The position numbers and the translations under genes were made by a program. The notes under the pieces were generated by a model. It was not told the origin of the DNA. It did no database searches and worked only from the letters and a program-made list of their open reading frames with translations. Below, in pieces: positions 34,880-44,285 of a stretch of 64,000 nt of DNA. Origin of the DNA: Emcibacter sp. GTDB lineage: Bacteria; Pseudomonadota; Alphaproteobacteria; Sphingomonadales; Emcibacteraceae. Where the stretch lies: NCBI GenBank assembly GCA_021774785.1, contig JAJFIQ010000006.1:62001-126000 (forward strand), read 5' to 3'. Positions within the stretch are counted from its first letter, which is position 1, and each line of letters begins with the position of its first letter.

Positions 34880-35389
34880 ATGAAGAAATACCAAATGGGA
34901 AGTGCCGTTATTTTATCATGTATCTTTCAGGTTAATATCGCTCAGGCAGATATGGGACAGGAAATGCTTGAGTGCAGAAAAGTGCCGTCTATTCCTGATC
35001 GGGTTATTTGTTATGACAAAATTGCTGATCAATTAAATCAAATAGTTCAAGACGGGCAAAAAAATAATGTAGAAATCATAGTTCAGCCTCAGCCCAGTGC
35101 CAAAACGCGGGAAAGATCAGTAGGTCAAAAGTTTATGGAAAGATTTGGACTGAAAGAACCAGAGGGCGATCTGATTATTCTTGAAGTCAAAAGGATAAAA
35201 TTTGGCCCACGCAAACAATTTATGATCTTCACGACCAATGGACAGGCCTGGGTGCAGATTGATAATCAAAGAGTAAATTTACCAAAGCGGCTCCCTTATG
35301 AAATAACCATTAAACGTGGCTCCATGGAAAGCTTCTTTCTTTATGCTAAGGGTCAAAAAACCCATTACCGGGTAAAAAGAGTAAAATAA
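34880..35389 (+). CDS. Small exported protein of unknown function
   Basis: The 169-residue product has a signal peptide (MKKYQMGSAVILSCIFQVNIAQA, cleavage after AQA). The mature protein starts with a two-cysteine motif: Cys32 and Cys44 in ECRKVPSIPDRVICYDKIA. This C-x11-CYD pattern is common at the N-terminus of exported proteobacterial proteins and probably forms a disulfide in the periplasm. The C-terminal half is basic and beta-rich (FMIFTTNGQAWVQIDNQRV). I do not recognise a specific family for it. It stands alone, and a bidirectional terminator separates it from the convergent TonB receptor gene. Confidence 0.75.
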   Translation: MKKYQMGSAVILSCIFQVNIAQADMGQEMLECRKVPSIPDRVICYDKIADQLNQIVQDGQKNNVEIIVQPQPSAKTRERSVGQKFMERFGLKEPEGDLIILEVKRIKFGPRKQFMIFTTNGQAWVQIDNQRVNLPKRLPYEITIKRGSMESFFLYAKGQKTHYRVKRVK

Positions 35390-35412
35390 CCTCTCGATTT
35401 TAATGTAATAAA

Positions 35413-35438
35413 AAAGCGGCCCCCTCAGAGGCCGCTTT
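35413..35438. terminator. Bidirectional terminator between convergent genes
   Basis: AAAGCGGCC (35413-35421) and GGCCGCTTT (35430-35438) form a perfect 9-bp stem with an 8-nt loop, A-rich on the left and T-rich on the right. It lies 24 bases past the small exported protein gene and 33 bases past the stop of the TonB receptor read from the other side, so it probably serves both. Confidence 0.85.
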
Positions 35439-35470
35439 AAAAATATTTATATTCTAATTATATATTGAAA

Positions 35471-38431
35471 TTAGAATCTTGTGGTAACTTTTGCCCAGAA
35501 ACGACGACCAATCACATCAAATACGCCTGGCTCAGTGTTCGCATTGAACGCACTGTGGAACCGTGGAGCTTGAATATCGGTAAGGTTATTCACACCAACA
35601 GTCAATGTAGTTCCCTTATGTGTGTAGGATGCGATCAAGTCATGATACCAGACAGATTCAGCAACAGAATCATCCGTTAGGAATGCAGGACGTAATCTGT
35701 CCTGAGTTTCCCCAATGAATCTGGTATCCCAAGTCAGATCCCAATTTTCACCATTAACACCAACAGATGTGTTCCAGCGCCATTCAGGGAAGATACCAAA
35801 GCCGTCGGCAGTACCAACGAATTCAGAAGTACCACTGAGTGGGAAGGATTGTGTCCGGCTGTTCATCCATGTCGCTGCGAAAGTAGCATGATATCCGGTT
35901 ACAGTTTCATTGTCGATTGACCCTTGGTAGGAAGCATTAATGTCAATACCATCAGTTTTAATGGTGCCCAAGTTACCAAATTCCGTAACCGTATCACCAG
36001 GAAAGATAAAGGTAAGAATTGGACCAGTACCAGAATCGTTAAAGCCCTGACAAGCAGGAGCCGTTAGGCCAACTGAATCCATACAAGCCCGGAACAGATC
36101 ATTAATATCATCGGTGCCAATGACATTATTGATTTCGATGTTCCAATAATCAACACTGATGGCTAATCCAGGAATCGCTGTCGGGGTAATGACTGTACCA
36201 AGAGTAAAGGTTTTTGATGTTTCAGGCTCCAAGGGCTTCTCAGGTGCCAAAGTCGTCTGCAGAGACTGCCATGCAAAACCAAATTCCGTGCTATCATCTG
36301 TACCGAAACCTAGAGCGTTACAATTGTCCCAGATGGTCTGGGTGATTGTGCCGCCTTCAAGACGTCTGTCAGCAAATTCGCAGAGCGGTTCAACGATTGG
36401 GAAACTGCCGGATTGTCTCTGATTGATTTCCGTAATATTAGGAGCACGGAAACCCGTAGAATATACCGCCCGGAATCGAACATCATCGATTGGCGCATAG
36501 TTCAGGCCAACACGGTAAGTCGTTGTTTTTCCAGCAGATGTATTATAATTGGAGTGACGAACAGATGCTTCAGCTGAAAGCTCTTTGGCCCATGATGTAT
36601 CATTGGCAAGGGGTAGGAATATTTCACCAAAATATTCTTTAACGCCGAAATCACCTGATGATGGCTGAGATGCCCCACCAGTAGTCAGGCCTTCACCGAT
36701 GAATTCATCAGGTAAGAACTGACCTTCTTCATTGCGATTCTCAAAGCCGATAGCCCATCCAACAGGTCCGCCGGGCAATTCTATCATGCCTTCGGTATCA
36801 CCGGTCAGGTTGAAGGACCATAACGTCATGCGAGACTTTCTCAAATCCTTAAGTGACTTGGCCATAAGAAAGGTTAACTGATCCTCAGTTATCCCGCCGA
36901 TAGGTGAGAATGGATCAATTACACCGGCTGCATCGCAGGCAGGATCAAGAGCACATTGCGCTGGGTCCACTGCAATGGCAAATTTGTCAAAACGATGAAG
37001 ATTCTTGGTTTCATCAATCTGCTCATTTTCAGCATAAGTATATGAGAAATCCCATGACAGGTTATCACTCACATCGCCCTTCAAACCACCAACCATACGG
37101 AAAGTATCTGAGGATTGAGCAAAGTTACGACCACCAGTTTCAGCAAAACGACGGTTAACGCGAACACCGGAACCTGTAATGCCATAAGGGTTCAAGTCAT
37201 CGGCGTTGCCCAAAATTCCGTCAGGTCCTGCGGCATTATCACCAAAAGGGTTAAATGGGTTTGAGGCTGGAACCCAGTCATTGGGAAGGCCGGACCCAAA
37301 CGCATCATTGGTCGTACCGAACGAAGCATCCGGCGCCAATGTCTGTGAAGACGTACGACGGGTGTATAAGACTTCCATATAACCTTCAACGGTACCGAAA
37401 TTAGCACTGTCGATAAGGTCGTAATGACCATTTGCGCCAAACTGCCAACGCTCATTTGGGGTAATCAAAGCATTGTCTGGTGCAAAGTTAAAAGTATCAG
37501 TCGCGCCGTTAAAGGCACGAACTTCGCCGGTTACTTCATCCGTAATCAAACTACCAGCTGGGCCGCCAGCGGCAGCAAGCTGTGAAGCCAAAGTCGTGGT
37601 TGCGGAACCAAATACGGCGTCCTGAGGACGCATAGTACGGTGATTGGAAGACCCACTACCCTGAGCCAGGAATGTGCCATCAGCCTGAAGAAACGGGAAT
37701 AATGTTTCTTGTGCGAACTCACGTTCGGACTGTTTAATTTCATTCTGTTTGCTATACTGCATGGACATGGTGAAGTTACCACGTTCATTTGATACGCCAC
37801 CCAAGGCTGAAATACCCCAGTTCTCGGCATCCCACTTTTCTGTCGCCGCACCATAGTCCGCAGAAATTTCGAAACCTTCGAAATCATCATGCAGAATGAT
37901 GTTAACAACACCGGCAAGGGCATCTGAACCATAAATCGTTGAAGCGCCATCTTTAAGAACTTCAATGTTTTTGATCATGGCACTTGGTACAGAATTCAAA
38001 TCAACCGCACCATCACCGTTGGCATCACCAACCTGACGACGGCCATTGATCAGAATCAATGTCCGGTTAAAGCCCAAACCGCGCATGTCAACTTTTCTGG
38101 CACCATCATTACCATTGTTGGTTGATGCACCCAGTTGGAAACCGGTAAATGCCGGAATGTCTTTCAAGAACTCATCAACCCCGGTTACCCCAGAGTTTTT
38201 AAAGTCTTCTGAGCTAAAGGATGAGATGGGGCTGGCTGAACTGTAAGTATCACGTTTAATACGTGAACCGGTAACAATAACCTCTTCAAATGATACTTCT
38301 TCATCTGCTGCGGCGTCATCGTCAGCTGCATATGAAGCCTGAATTGAGAATGGCAAAATAGCGGCAACAGCAATTGCTGAAATGCCACTTTTCAGCGAAA
38401 ATTTACGTTTAATTGATGTATGGATATTCAA
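35471..38431 (-). CDS. TonB-dependent outer-membrane receptor (no STN domain)
   Basis: This 986-residue receptor has a signal peptide (cleavage near ASYA), a TonB-box-like EEVIVTGSR segment, and a plug domain (about 55-175) with VDMRGLGFNRTLILINGRR and GASTIYGSDALAGVVNI. A large beta-barrel ends in an aromatic C-terminus (FWAKVTTRF). It imports an unidentified large substrate using TonB energy. It begins with TTG at 38431-38429, well supported by AGGAGG (38438-38443) six bases upstream, with no in-frame ATG nearby. It lacks the N-terminal STN domain of its neighbour, so it should transport but not signal. A long hairpin in its leader suggests regulated expression. Confidence 0.94.
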   Translation of the reverse strand: MNIHTSIKRKFSLKSGISAIAVAAILPFSIQASYAADDDAAADEEVSFEEVIVTGSRIKRDTYSSASPISSFSSEDFKNSGVTGVDEFLKDIPAFTGFQLGASTNNGNDGARKVDMRGLGFNRTLILINGRRQVGDANGDGAVDLNSVPSAMIKNIEVLKDGASTIYGSDALAGVVNIILHDDFEGFEISADYGAATEKWDAENWGISALGGVSNERGNFTMSMQYSKQNEIKQSEREFAQETLFPFLQADGTFLAQGSGSSNHRTMRPQDAVFGSATTTLASQLAAAGGPAGSLITDEVTGEVRAFNGATDTFNFAPDNALITPNERWQFGANGHYDLIDSANFGTVEGYMEVLYTRRTSSQTLAPDASFGTTNDAFGSGLPNDWVPASNPFNPFGDNAAGPDGILGNADDLNPYGITGSGVRVNRRFAETGGRNFAQSSDTFRMVGGLKGDVSDNLSWDFSYTYAENEQIDETKNLHRFDKFAIAVDPAQCALDPACDAAGVIDPFSPIGGITEDQLTFLMAKSLKDLRKSRMTLWSFNLTGDTEGMIELPGGPVGWAIGFENRNEEGQFLPDEFIGEGLTTGGASQPSSGDFGVKEYFGEIFLPLANDTSWAKELSAEASVRHSNYNTSAGKTTTYRVGLNYAPIDDVRFRAVYSTGFRAPNITEINQRQSGSFPIVEPLCEFADRRLEGGTITQTIWDNCNALGFGTDDSTEFGFAWQSLQTTLAPEKPLEPETSKTFTLGTVITPTAIPGLAISVDYWNIEINNVIGTDDINDLFRACMDSVGLTAPACQGFNDSGTGPILTFIFPGDTVTEFGNLGTIKTDGIDINASYQGSIDNETVTGYHATFAATWMNSRTQSFPLSGTSEFVGTADGFGIFPEWRWNTSVGVNGENWDLTWDTRFIGETQDRLRPAFLTDDSVAESVWYHDLIASYTHKGTTLTVGVNNLTDIQAPRFHSAFNANTEPGVFDVIGRRFWAKVTTRF

Positions 38432-38437
38432 GATATT

Positions 38438-38443
38438 CCTCCT
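38438..38443 (-). promoter_or_regulatory. Ribosome binding site that fixes a TTG start
   Basis: AGGAGG on the minus strand lies six bases before TTG 38431-38429. It is the strongest Shine-Dalgarno sequence I noticed in the window and decides the start of the TonB receptor, which has no ATG before its signal peptide. Confidence 0.8.
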
Positions 38444-38454
38444 AAATCATTTTT

Positions 38455-38550
38455 AAAAAAAGAAGGGTAATGATATTTTATTGTGAGAAAAAACTCATTC
38501 GTAGGGAAAGCTACTCTGTCCCTCACAGCATAAATTTATCATTGCCCTTC
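38455..38550 (-). terminator. Long terminator-like hairpin in the TonB receptor leader
   Basis: GAAGGGTAATGATA (38462-38475) pairs with TATCATTGCCCTTC (38537-38550) with one mismatch. The stem continues inward to TGTGAG/CTCACA around a loop of about 34 nt. On the minus strand the hairpin runs straight into T7 (38461-38455), and the receptor's ribosome site follows 12 bases later. It may terminate the upstream receptor gene (stop at 38704) or act as an attenuator for the downstream one. Confidence 0.65.
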
Positions 38551-38703
38551 AAGACCAAGACCCTTGGGGGAATGAAAGCCGCTATGAAAAAAACGATCTT
38601 AATGTGGAAAAAACCCAATCAAATCAATAGCTAAAAATTATTTTGCCAAATGGTAAAAAAACAGAATAATATTCTGTTCGTGGCGCCATAATTGATTGAA
38701 TTA

Positions 38704-41700
38704 TCAATAAAAGATATTGATCCCAAAATGGAAATAAGGACCAAGAACATCATAAATAGTGGGAAAAGTATTCGCCTGCTCCTGATCGGTACCAATAAAA
38801 TTAGGTTTGACATTAAAAATATTATCAACCCCACTTCGAATTATTACATTTTCTGACATATGATACTGTGCATAAAGGTCAAAGTAATTCTCCGCCGGCA
38901 ATCTCGGTACTGCCACATCACGAATTTCTGCATTTCTATTTTTGATACTGCCAAAATGTCGCCATCTGACGGAAAGCTCCAGCTTGTCACTGCTCCATGT
39001 TGCAAGTTGGGTAAAACGGAATTTGGGTAAGGGGGTACCGCAACCGCCGGAAAATTTCCCCGCGCAATCTATTAGAGTCCTGCCATTGGCCAGCTCCAAT
39101 TTATTATTGATCAGATAAGAGCCTTGAAAGATAAGTTCAAACTTTTCATTATCACCAAGCAGGTTCCAATCAAGTTGCTTCTGATAGAACAGCTGACCAT
39201 CAATACCTGATGTCGTTGTCTGGCTTATATTTTCCAGACTGGCATTAATAAAATCCAACTGCCCATCCGGTCTTCGGGATATCATGTCACAGGACTGGGG
39301 ATTAGAATTATCTTCCCTGAAACAATTGCTGATAATTTCCGATGCTCCCCCTGAGAACAGGGCTATTTGATCATGAAGTGCAATATGATAATAATCCACA
39401 GTCAATTGAACTTCAGGCAGGAATGACGGCTGATATATTAACCCCAAGGTGAAAGTATCAGATTTTTCCACTTCCAAATTCATATTGCCACTAATAATTT
39501 GCCTTACCCGTATAGTCTCTTGATCAAAATTACCAACAAGATTGGCCGGAACGCCAGTGGCAATACAAATATCATTAATATCCCCATAAATATCTATATT
39601 TCCCTCGACACAAGGGTCATCAATGTCAATAAGACTGTTATTTCCTTCAGAAAAAAGTTCTGAAATATTGGGTTCCCGAATGGCTCTTTGGTACTGTCCC
39701 CTAATTCTAAGATCAGAAAAAGGCTGCCAGTTGAACCCTGCTGCCGCAGACCAGGCTGATCCGGATATGCTGTAATCGGAATAACGCAGGGCACCAGATA
39801 ACTCTAATGTCTCAAAACCAGTCATACCTTCTACAAGGGGCAGTTTAAACTCACTAAAAAGACTCAGGACACTATATTTACCAATAGCAGCAAAAGTATC
39901 TGAAAATCCACTTCCCGGATCGGAAAGGGCTGCATCATCCCCGACAAATGAACTATCTTCCTTGCGCCAGTCTGTACCAATCAACAATGTCAGTCCGTCA
40001 CCCACACCATAATCTATGGTGCCATTGAGATAGGCCGTTATATCCTGCCGTGTATATTGGGTGCTTTCTGCACGGTTAACAGTAATATATTCAATAGCTT
40101 CCGGCGACAGATTGCCTTCGCCATAAATATTGGCTGGCACACAACCATCCTGTCGAGCCACAGGGTCACTACAAATATAGTCACCACCAGACTGGATAAC
40201 ATTCGCTGCTGCCCGAAAATTATTTATTGAAACAGCATTGATATTTCTTTTGGTATTTTTGTAACGGTTATAATTATAGTGAACCAGAAAATTCCAATCT
40301 GGCGCAAATTCCCCCTGCAAACCCAATACAACATTTAGGGAATGACGTTTGTTTTTGATCTGTCGTGGCCCTATTTCCGTCATACGACGTAGAAAAACGG
40401 GTATTTCCGCCTGACCATCGGCGATAAAAAGTAGTTCACCCTTATTCCCGGCACTTCCCCCCACCGCCGCAATGGGCGAGCCATCCGCCGCCCAAAGAGG
40501 GTTAAGGGTGGAACTCAAGGCTTGTCTGGCCTGAATGGGATTTCCGTTATCAAACATAGGATTCCCCCCAGCATCACGCGCCTGCAAAATTTTTCCCGTG
40601 CCATACCAGTCAATGCCCCGCAGAGCTGCTCTGGCATTTTCCTGAAGAAATGGATTTTCCACAGGCACCACAAAATTTTCTAAAATGACCGGCGTCGGAG
40701 CAAGTTCCAGATCAACCTTATTTTGTGAGAATAGTATCTGATTGAAAAATTCTACATTATCCGTCAAACGGTATTTGGCGCCAAAGGTAGCCGAAATGCG
40801 GTTTTGCGGCAGTTGAAGAAAATTAAACGGTGCAAAATTGAAGCGATCTGTAAGACTGTCAAAGGCTAACGCCTCTCCATTCATACCAAATCGTTCCAGC
40901 CCGGGATGAGGGCCACTAGGCGGAATACCCATGACCAGACCACCGGGGATAAAGATGCTTCCTATCGGGATAAAACCGGGGACACCACCGTCTTCTGGCG
41001 ATAAGAATTCACCAAACCCAAAACGCGGGTCAGTTGAACCAGGCCGAATGAAGCTGTCACTAAGTGCAAAAAAGGAAAAATCCCGATCTCTCTGCATAAC
41101 GGCTTGTCGTTCCAAGGCTTCAAAATGAAGAAAGGCACTGCCCTTGTCATCATTGAATGACTGTCCATAAACCAGATTAACGTCATATTTATCGCCATCG
41201 CCATCTTTGGATACACGGTAACGGGTCAAGCCTTCGAACCCGTCAAAATCGTCCCTCAGTTTAAAGTTAACCACGCCGGCAATAGCATCCGATCCATAAA
41301 CCGCCGACGTACCACCGGTGGCTACCTCTATTTTATCCAGAAGAAATGTTGGAATAGTATTTAGATCAACAATACCTGTCTGATTACCTGGTACATAACG
41401 TCTGCCGTTGATAAGAACCAAAGTTCTTATGGCACCAAGTCCTCTTAAATCAACATTGGCTATCCCCTCACCGGGGTTATTTGAATTGCCCGTAAGAGAG
41501 GACACAATCTGTGGTAATTTATTTAACAATTCTTCAATATTAGCCGTACCGGTTCGCATTATGGTTTCGGATTCTATGATGGAAACAAGATTTGGTGCTG
41601 ATAGTTCTGCACGTTTAATACGTGATCCGGTTATGACAAGCTCTTCTGGTAGCCTGCCAGCAGTCTCTGATTCACTCGCCCCAGTAAATATATTCTTGGG

Positions 41701-42102
41701 TTTTTCTTTTTTAAAAGAAGGCTTGTTTTTTGCAGTTGATATTACCGGTTTGAAATCAGGGTCTTTGCGAACCACGATGGTTCCTTCCGGGTTACGAAAA
41801 GCTATTAATCCGGTATCTTTCAGTATCTCCGCCAAAGCCGCAATGGGTCTGTAACGGCCTGATAATCTACGGGCAGAAATATTTCTGGCTTCATCATAAC
41901 GAAATATGATTTGTTCCCCCGATTGCTCACCAAACAGGATCAAAGCATCCGCCACAGAATGTTGGGGTATTTTAAACTCTATAGGAACAGGGGATGAATC
42001 AGTTTGGGCGAAAGAAACACTATGCGTCATCAATATGGTACCCAAACATATCGTTACACTAAAAATCAATGAGATATATTTTTTTCTCATTCTACGCAGC
42101 AT
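38704..42102 (-). CDS. TonB-dependent receptor with N-terminal STN signalling domain
   Basis: The 1132-residue receptor starts with a signal peptide (cleavage near SFAQ). An STN (secretin/TonB short N-terminal) domain follows at about residues 42-110 (FKIPQHSVADALILFGEQSGEQI), then a TonB-box/plug region (about 155-270, ELVITGSRI, VDLRGLGAIRTLVLINGRR, GGTSAVYGSDAIAGVVNF) and a long beta-barrel. STN domains pass ligand status to a FecR-type anti-sigma factor, and fecR- and fecI-like genes lie directly upstream, so this is a surface-signalling transducer. The ligand is unknown, and the barrel is not diagnostic for siderophores. An in-frame ATG four codons later could also be the start. Confidence 0.94.
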   Translation of the reverse strand: MLRRMRKKYISLIFSVTICLGTILMTHSVSFAQTDSSPVPIEFKIPQHSVADALILFGEQSGEQIIFRYDEARNISARRLSGRYRPIAALAEILKDTGLIAFRNPEGTIVVRKDPDFKPVISTAKNKPSFKKEKPKNIFTGASESETAGRLPEELVITGSRIKRAELSAPNLVSIIESETIMRTGTANIEELLNKLPQIVSSLTGNSNNPGEGIANVDLRGLGAIRTLVLINGRRYVPGNQTGIVDLNTIPTFLLDKIEVATGGTSAVYGSDAIAGVVNFKLRDDFDGFEGLTRYRVSKDGDGDKYDVNLVYGQSFNDDKGSAFLHFEALERQAVMQRDRDFSFFALSDSFIRPGSTDPRFGFGEFLSPEDGGVPGFIPIGSIFIPGGLVMGIPPSGPHPGLERFGMNGEALAFDSLTDRFNFAPFNFLQLPQNRISATFGAKYRLTDNVEFFNQILFSQNKVDLELAPTPVILENFVVPVENPFLQENARAALRGIDWYGTGKILQARDAGGNPMFDNGNPIQARQALSSTLNPLWAADGSPIAAVGGSAGNKGELLFIADGQAEIPVFLRRMTEIGPRQIKNKRHSLNVVLGLQGEFAPDWNFLVHYNYNRYKNTKRNINAVSINNFRAAANVIQSGGDYICSDPVARQDGCVPANIYGEGNLSPEAIEYITVNRAESTQYTRQDITAYLNGTIDYGVGDGLTLLIGTDWRKEDSSFVGDDAALSDPGSGFSDTFAAIGKYSVLSLFSEFKLPLVEGMTGFETLELSGALRYSDYSISGSAWSAAAGFNWQPFSDLRIRGQYQRAIREPNISELFSEGNNSLIDIDDPCVEGNIDIYGDINDICIATGVPANLVGNFDQETIRVRQIISGNMNLEVEKSDTFTLGLIYQPSFLPEVQLTVDYYHIALHDQIALFSGGASEIISNCFREDNSNPQSCDMISRRPDGQLDFINASLENISQTTTSGIDGQLFYQKQLDWNLLGDNEKFELIFQGSYLINNKLELANGRTLIDCAGKFSGGCGTPLPKFRFTQLATWSSDKLELSVRWRHFGSIKNRNAEIRDVAVPRLPAENYFDLYAQYHMSENVIIRSGVDNIFNVKPNFIGTDQEQANTFPTIYDVLGPYFHFGINIFY

Positions 42103-42190
42103 ATCAAATACTCATTTCCTACCCTGATTTTCACCAGGCTCTATCCGATTTTTCTAGCCCAACTCTATTAACAGGCAATGATCATAAAAC

Positions 42191-43267
42191 TCAGGCTTCG
42201 ACTATGACAGCTATATAAGGCGTAAAACGTATTACCCTGACTGGAAAAGCATCCTCGATAGCATGAACTAAGGCGTCAAAATCTTCTATGTCAATAACGC
42301 CGCCCAACTTCATATCATTTAGCGTATCATCCGCAATAACTATTTTTTTATTAGAATATCGGGATATTTCCTTAATAACTTCGGATAGCTTTTGTCCTCT
42401 GAAGATTAGCTTACCATCTCGCCAGGCATTCTTTTGTGATAATTCGAACTCATTTGCAGCCCGGACAATGCTAAGGTTTTTATCAAAAAAAACTATTCTT
42501 TCCCCGTAAGTGACCAATACAGATGTTTGGCTTGGTTTTGAAAAATCGATTACTTTCTCTTTCCTGTATTTTTTATGGTCTACTGCTACGGTACCTTCAA
42601 AGACAAGGACTTCAATCATCTCATCATTATCATAGATATTGAAAGACGTGCCAACAGCCCGCACATCACCCCAAGATGTTTTGACAATGAAAGGCCGCTC
42701 TTGATCTTTTGCCACATCAAATCGCGCTTCCCCTTCGAGCAGATGTATTCTCCTGATATTATCATTAAAATCTACTCTGAAGGTTGAATCAGTATTCAAA
42801 TAAACGGTTGACCCATCGGCCAGTTGAATGGTTTGCTGCTCCCCTGTTGCCGTTCGATATGTCCCCTCCGGCAAATAATTGTTATAAAGACTGATAACAA
42901 ACGAGCAGATAATAAGAACCGTTGCGGCAACAGCCCATTTTTGCCATTTTGTCCCAACCAAGGCCTTTATCTCTACTGGTTTCTTCTGCACAAAGTTAAC
43001 AATTGTATTCTCTTCTGAATCTTGGGCTGAACTCAGGATAGGTGAACCTGTTTCTCGTATTTCCTGAATTTCCGGCAGGTTGTCTATGCTGGCCCAAAAA
43101 TCAACAACAGCGTTGAAAGCTTGCCTGTGGGATGGCTCCGCCGTAACCCACTCTTCAAACTGATCCAACACATGTTCATTGCCGGCCTCATCCTCAAGTT
43201 TCAGATACCATCTTCTGGCGACATCCATATGGTCGTCGCTATCTGATATTTCAATAATCTTATTCAT
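42191..43267 (-). CDS. FecR-family anti-sigma factor
   Basis: This 358-residue protein has the DUF4880 cytoplasmic N-terminus that grips the sigma factor (ARRWYLKLEDEAGNEHVLDQFEEWV, then HRQAFNAV). One membrane helix near residue 135 (WAVAATVLIICSFVISLY) is followed by the FecR periplasmic domain (GTYRTATGEQQTIQLADGSTVYLNTDS) and a C-terminal STN-like domain (LSEVIKEISRYSNKKIVIAD). Members hold or assist the cognate ECF sigma factor until the receptor's STN domain signals. It lies 27 bases after the sigma gene and 88 bases before the STN receptor, the classic fecI-fecR-receptor order. Confidence 0.95.
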   Translation of the reverse strand: MNKIIEISDSDDHMDVARRWYLKLEDEAGNEHVLDQFEEWVTAEPSHRQAFNAVVDFWASIDNLPEIQEIRETGSPILSSAQDSEENTIVNFVQKKPVEIKALVGTKWQKWAVAATVLIICSFVISLYNNYLPEGTYRTATGEQQTIQLADGSTVYLNTDSTFRVDFNDNIRRIHLLEGEARFDVAKDQERPFIVKTSWGDVRAVGTSFNIYDNDEMIEVLVFEGTVAVDHKKYRKEKVIDFSKPSQTSVLVTYGERIVFFDKNLSIVRAANEFELSQKNAWRDGKLIFRGQKLSEVIKEISRYSNKKIVIADDTLNDMKLGGVIDIEDFDALVHAIEDAFPVRVIRFTPYIAVIVEA

Positions 43268-43294
43268 CAGACTTCCCTCTGATTTAACATTACA

Positions 43295-43891
43295 TTATCC
43301 CCTAGACAATTTTTTGTTTGAATCTCTAGCCTCAAACGCTGATTGACTAGTTTCGTTCCTCTGTTGATTTTTGGCTTTCTCCATATATTGCTGACATTCA
43401 CGCATTCCTCGTAACACGTGTTTTTCTGCCGTACTAATGGCGATATTCAGTTCTTGTGATACTTCTTTGAAAGATTTCTTGTGGATAACCCGCAAGGTAA
43501 AGGCCTGCCTGCATTTGGGTGGCAATTTTGCTACGGCATCACAAAAGGTTTTAAATTCCTGTTTGGAACTTAATTGTTGGTCGGCAAGTGGCTCGTTGCT
43601 TTCCACCTCAATTTCTTCCATGTCAATACCCGTATCAAATCTTACGATCTTTCTCCGGCGAAGTGTATTCATCGCCAGATTATGTGCTATCCGATAAAGG
43701 AAAGCTTTATGAGAGATTATTTCCTCGGGTTTTTTTGCACTGTGAAGTTTTAGAAATGCTTCTTGCGCTACTTCCTCCGCCTCATTCTCAGAACGTAGAA
43801 AATTATATACATAACCGACTAACCGTTTGCTATGATCCCGATATAACTCTTCCAGATTACTCTGCTGCTTATCAATCACTCGGACATCCAT
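43295..43891 (-). CDS. ECF RNA polymerase sigma factor (FecI-like)
   Basis: The 198-residue product has a sigma-70 region 2 (about 15-80, LYRDHSKRLVGYVYNFLRSENEAEEVAQEAFLKL, then AFLYRIAHNLAMNTLRRRK) and a region 4 HTH (about 125-180, LPPKCRQAFTLRVIHKKSFKEVSQELNIAISTAEKHV). No anti-sigma-like or SnoaL extension is present. The KKSF..VS.EL..S.AE.HV pattern fits FecI-type ECF factors. It is the first gene of the signalling locus, and its targets should include one or both TonB receptor genes downstream. The C-terminal 25 residues are charged and low in complexity. Confidence 0.94.
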   Translation of the reverse strand: MDVRVIDKQQSNLEELYRDHSKRLVGYVYNFLRSENEAEEVAQEAFLKLHSAKKPEEIISHKAFLYRIAHNLAMNTLRRRKIVRFDTGIDMEEIEVESNEPLADQQLSSKQEFKTFCDAVAKLPPKCRQAFTLRVIHKKSFKEVSQELNIAISTAEKHVLRGMRECQQYMEKAKNQQRNETSQSAFEARDSNKKLSRG

Positions 43892-44285
43892 TTAGATAAA
43901 CCCGAATGGAAAATAATTTCCAGAATTCTCTGTATTTAGCCCTTCTCCGTAGACAGGCATTATTTAATCCTCTTTGACAATGATTGGTGGGCAACATAAC
44001 ATCACACAGAATCAACCGACCAATACTATTAAATGTAAGAAAAATAAAATTAAAAGTCTATTGGCGGGTTTTAAATCTTCAGGTGTCTTTAGTTTAATAG
44101 GCTTTTTTTGCTATTCAATACACGACCTGATAAATAGATAGAAACCCGCTTGAAAAGCTTGTCAGATAAAGCTTTAAATAAAATGACCATTGCCCATCTG
44201 TTTCAAGAAAATTGACAATATTAATCGCCACCGCCTGAATCTTACCCTTTCAAGTAAGACAGGGTGCCAAAAAAGATAATTCTAA
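43892..44285. other. Intergenic region between the giant gene and the sigma factor gene
   Basis: Both flanking genes run leftward, so this gap of 394 bases holds the end of the giant operon and the promoter of the sigma gene. I see two inverted repeats that would cross each other: AAAAGTCTATT/AATAGGCTTTT (44052-44062 with 44096-44106, one mismatch) and GCGGGTTT/AAACCCGC (44064-44071 with 44142-44149). The first could be a weak terminator. No coding frame stands out. Confidence 0.5.

Noticed and set aside
44154-44175. AAAGCTT/AAGCTTT hairpin as the terminator of the giant gene
   Set aside because: The stem is seven base pairs, mostly A-T, and is not followed by a T-run on the minus strand.
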